From Putridiphycobacter sp045107045 (GTDB lineage Bacteria; Bacteroidota; Bacteroidia; Flavobacteriales_D; Crocinitomicaceae), in contig JBGCFR010000011.1 in assembly GCA_045107045.1 (NCBI GenBank), positions 34,202-98,201 on the forward strand: 64,000 bases of DNA, read 5' to 3'. Shown here piece by piece: positions 63,987-64,000 of this stretch (within the stretch, counting starts at the first letter, position 1; each line of letters begins with the position of its first letter). Below the pieces are notes generated by a model. The model was not told where the DNA came from. It saw nothing but the letters and a program-made list of their open reading frames with translations, and ran no database searches. The translations under genes and the position numbers were made by a program.

Positions 63987-64000
63987 AAAAACTTTGTTTA

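Noticed and set aside
1..64000. CRISPR array, prophage, insertion sequence or defence island
   Set aside because: No regularly spaced direct repeats, transposase, integrase, restriction or phage gene was found; gene content is core or envelope-related.

Overview
The window is chromosomal core sequence from a low-GC member of the Bacteroidetes, most likely a marine-type Flavobacteriales relative. The evidence is: type IX secretion (T9SS) cargo proteins and PorV/PorP-type partners, a TonB receptor with an N-terminal carboxypeptidase-like domain, OmpA/PD40/TPR envelope proteins, a DUF6427/DUF6341-like gene pair, and several promoters that fit the Bacteroidetes -7 consensus TAnnTTTG. I see no transposase, integrase, phage gene, CRISPR array or obvious foreign island.

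Layout. 1-1501: truncated OmpA/TPR lipoprotein. 1612-3341: folK, tRNA-Leu, a HIT protein and greA. 3410-12450: an outer-membrane cassette read leftward, made of a TonB-dependent receptor, a very large secreted T9SS protein and a PorV-like barrel. 12600-15350: small secreted proteins, an S41 protease and dCMP deaminase. 15476-19656: rightward operon rsgA-dtd-mazG-like-DUF5916. 19640-23022: DUF2797 protein and an MlaE/MlaF-type ABC transporter followed by a coiled-coil membrane protein. 23102-29241: purQ, two flavobacterial membrane proteins, a small CxxC membrane protein, fructose-bisphosphatase, a thioesterase and PpiD. 29336-33598: GH3 hydrolase and a TPR/PorE-like pair. 33794-39253: M42 peptidase and two amidohydrolase-like proteins. 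39303-40942: a histidine-bearing membrane protein and hflX.

41161-47987 is a second T9SS cassette: a type B (CHU_C) secreted SBBP/PKD protein, its PorP/SprF partner and an OmpA-like protein with a DUF1573-like tail. Glutamate dehydrogenase, a GNAT acetyltransferase and a DUF3467 protein follow. From 50686 to the end lies the leftward information-processing block tRNA-Thr, tRNA-Tyr, tRNA-Gly, tRNA-Thr, tuf, tRNA-Trp, secE, nusG, rplK, rplA, rplJ, rplL, rpoB, rpoC (given in transcription order). This is the same order as the E. coli tufB/rpoBC region except for the added tRNA-Trp.

Much of the non-housekeeping content concerns the outer membrane: secretion of large proteins, their anchoring or assembly partners, lipid transport, periplasmic folding and proteolysis, and peptidoglycan contact. 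The part closest to an undescribed system is the 3410-12450 receptor/cargo/PorV cassette; its substrate and purpose cannot be read from sequence. No gap without a gene exceeds about 230 bases.
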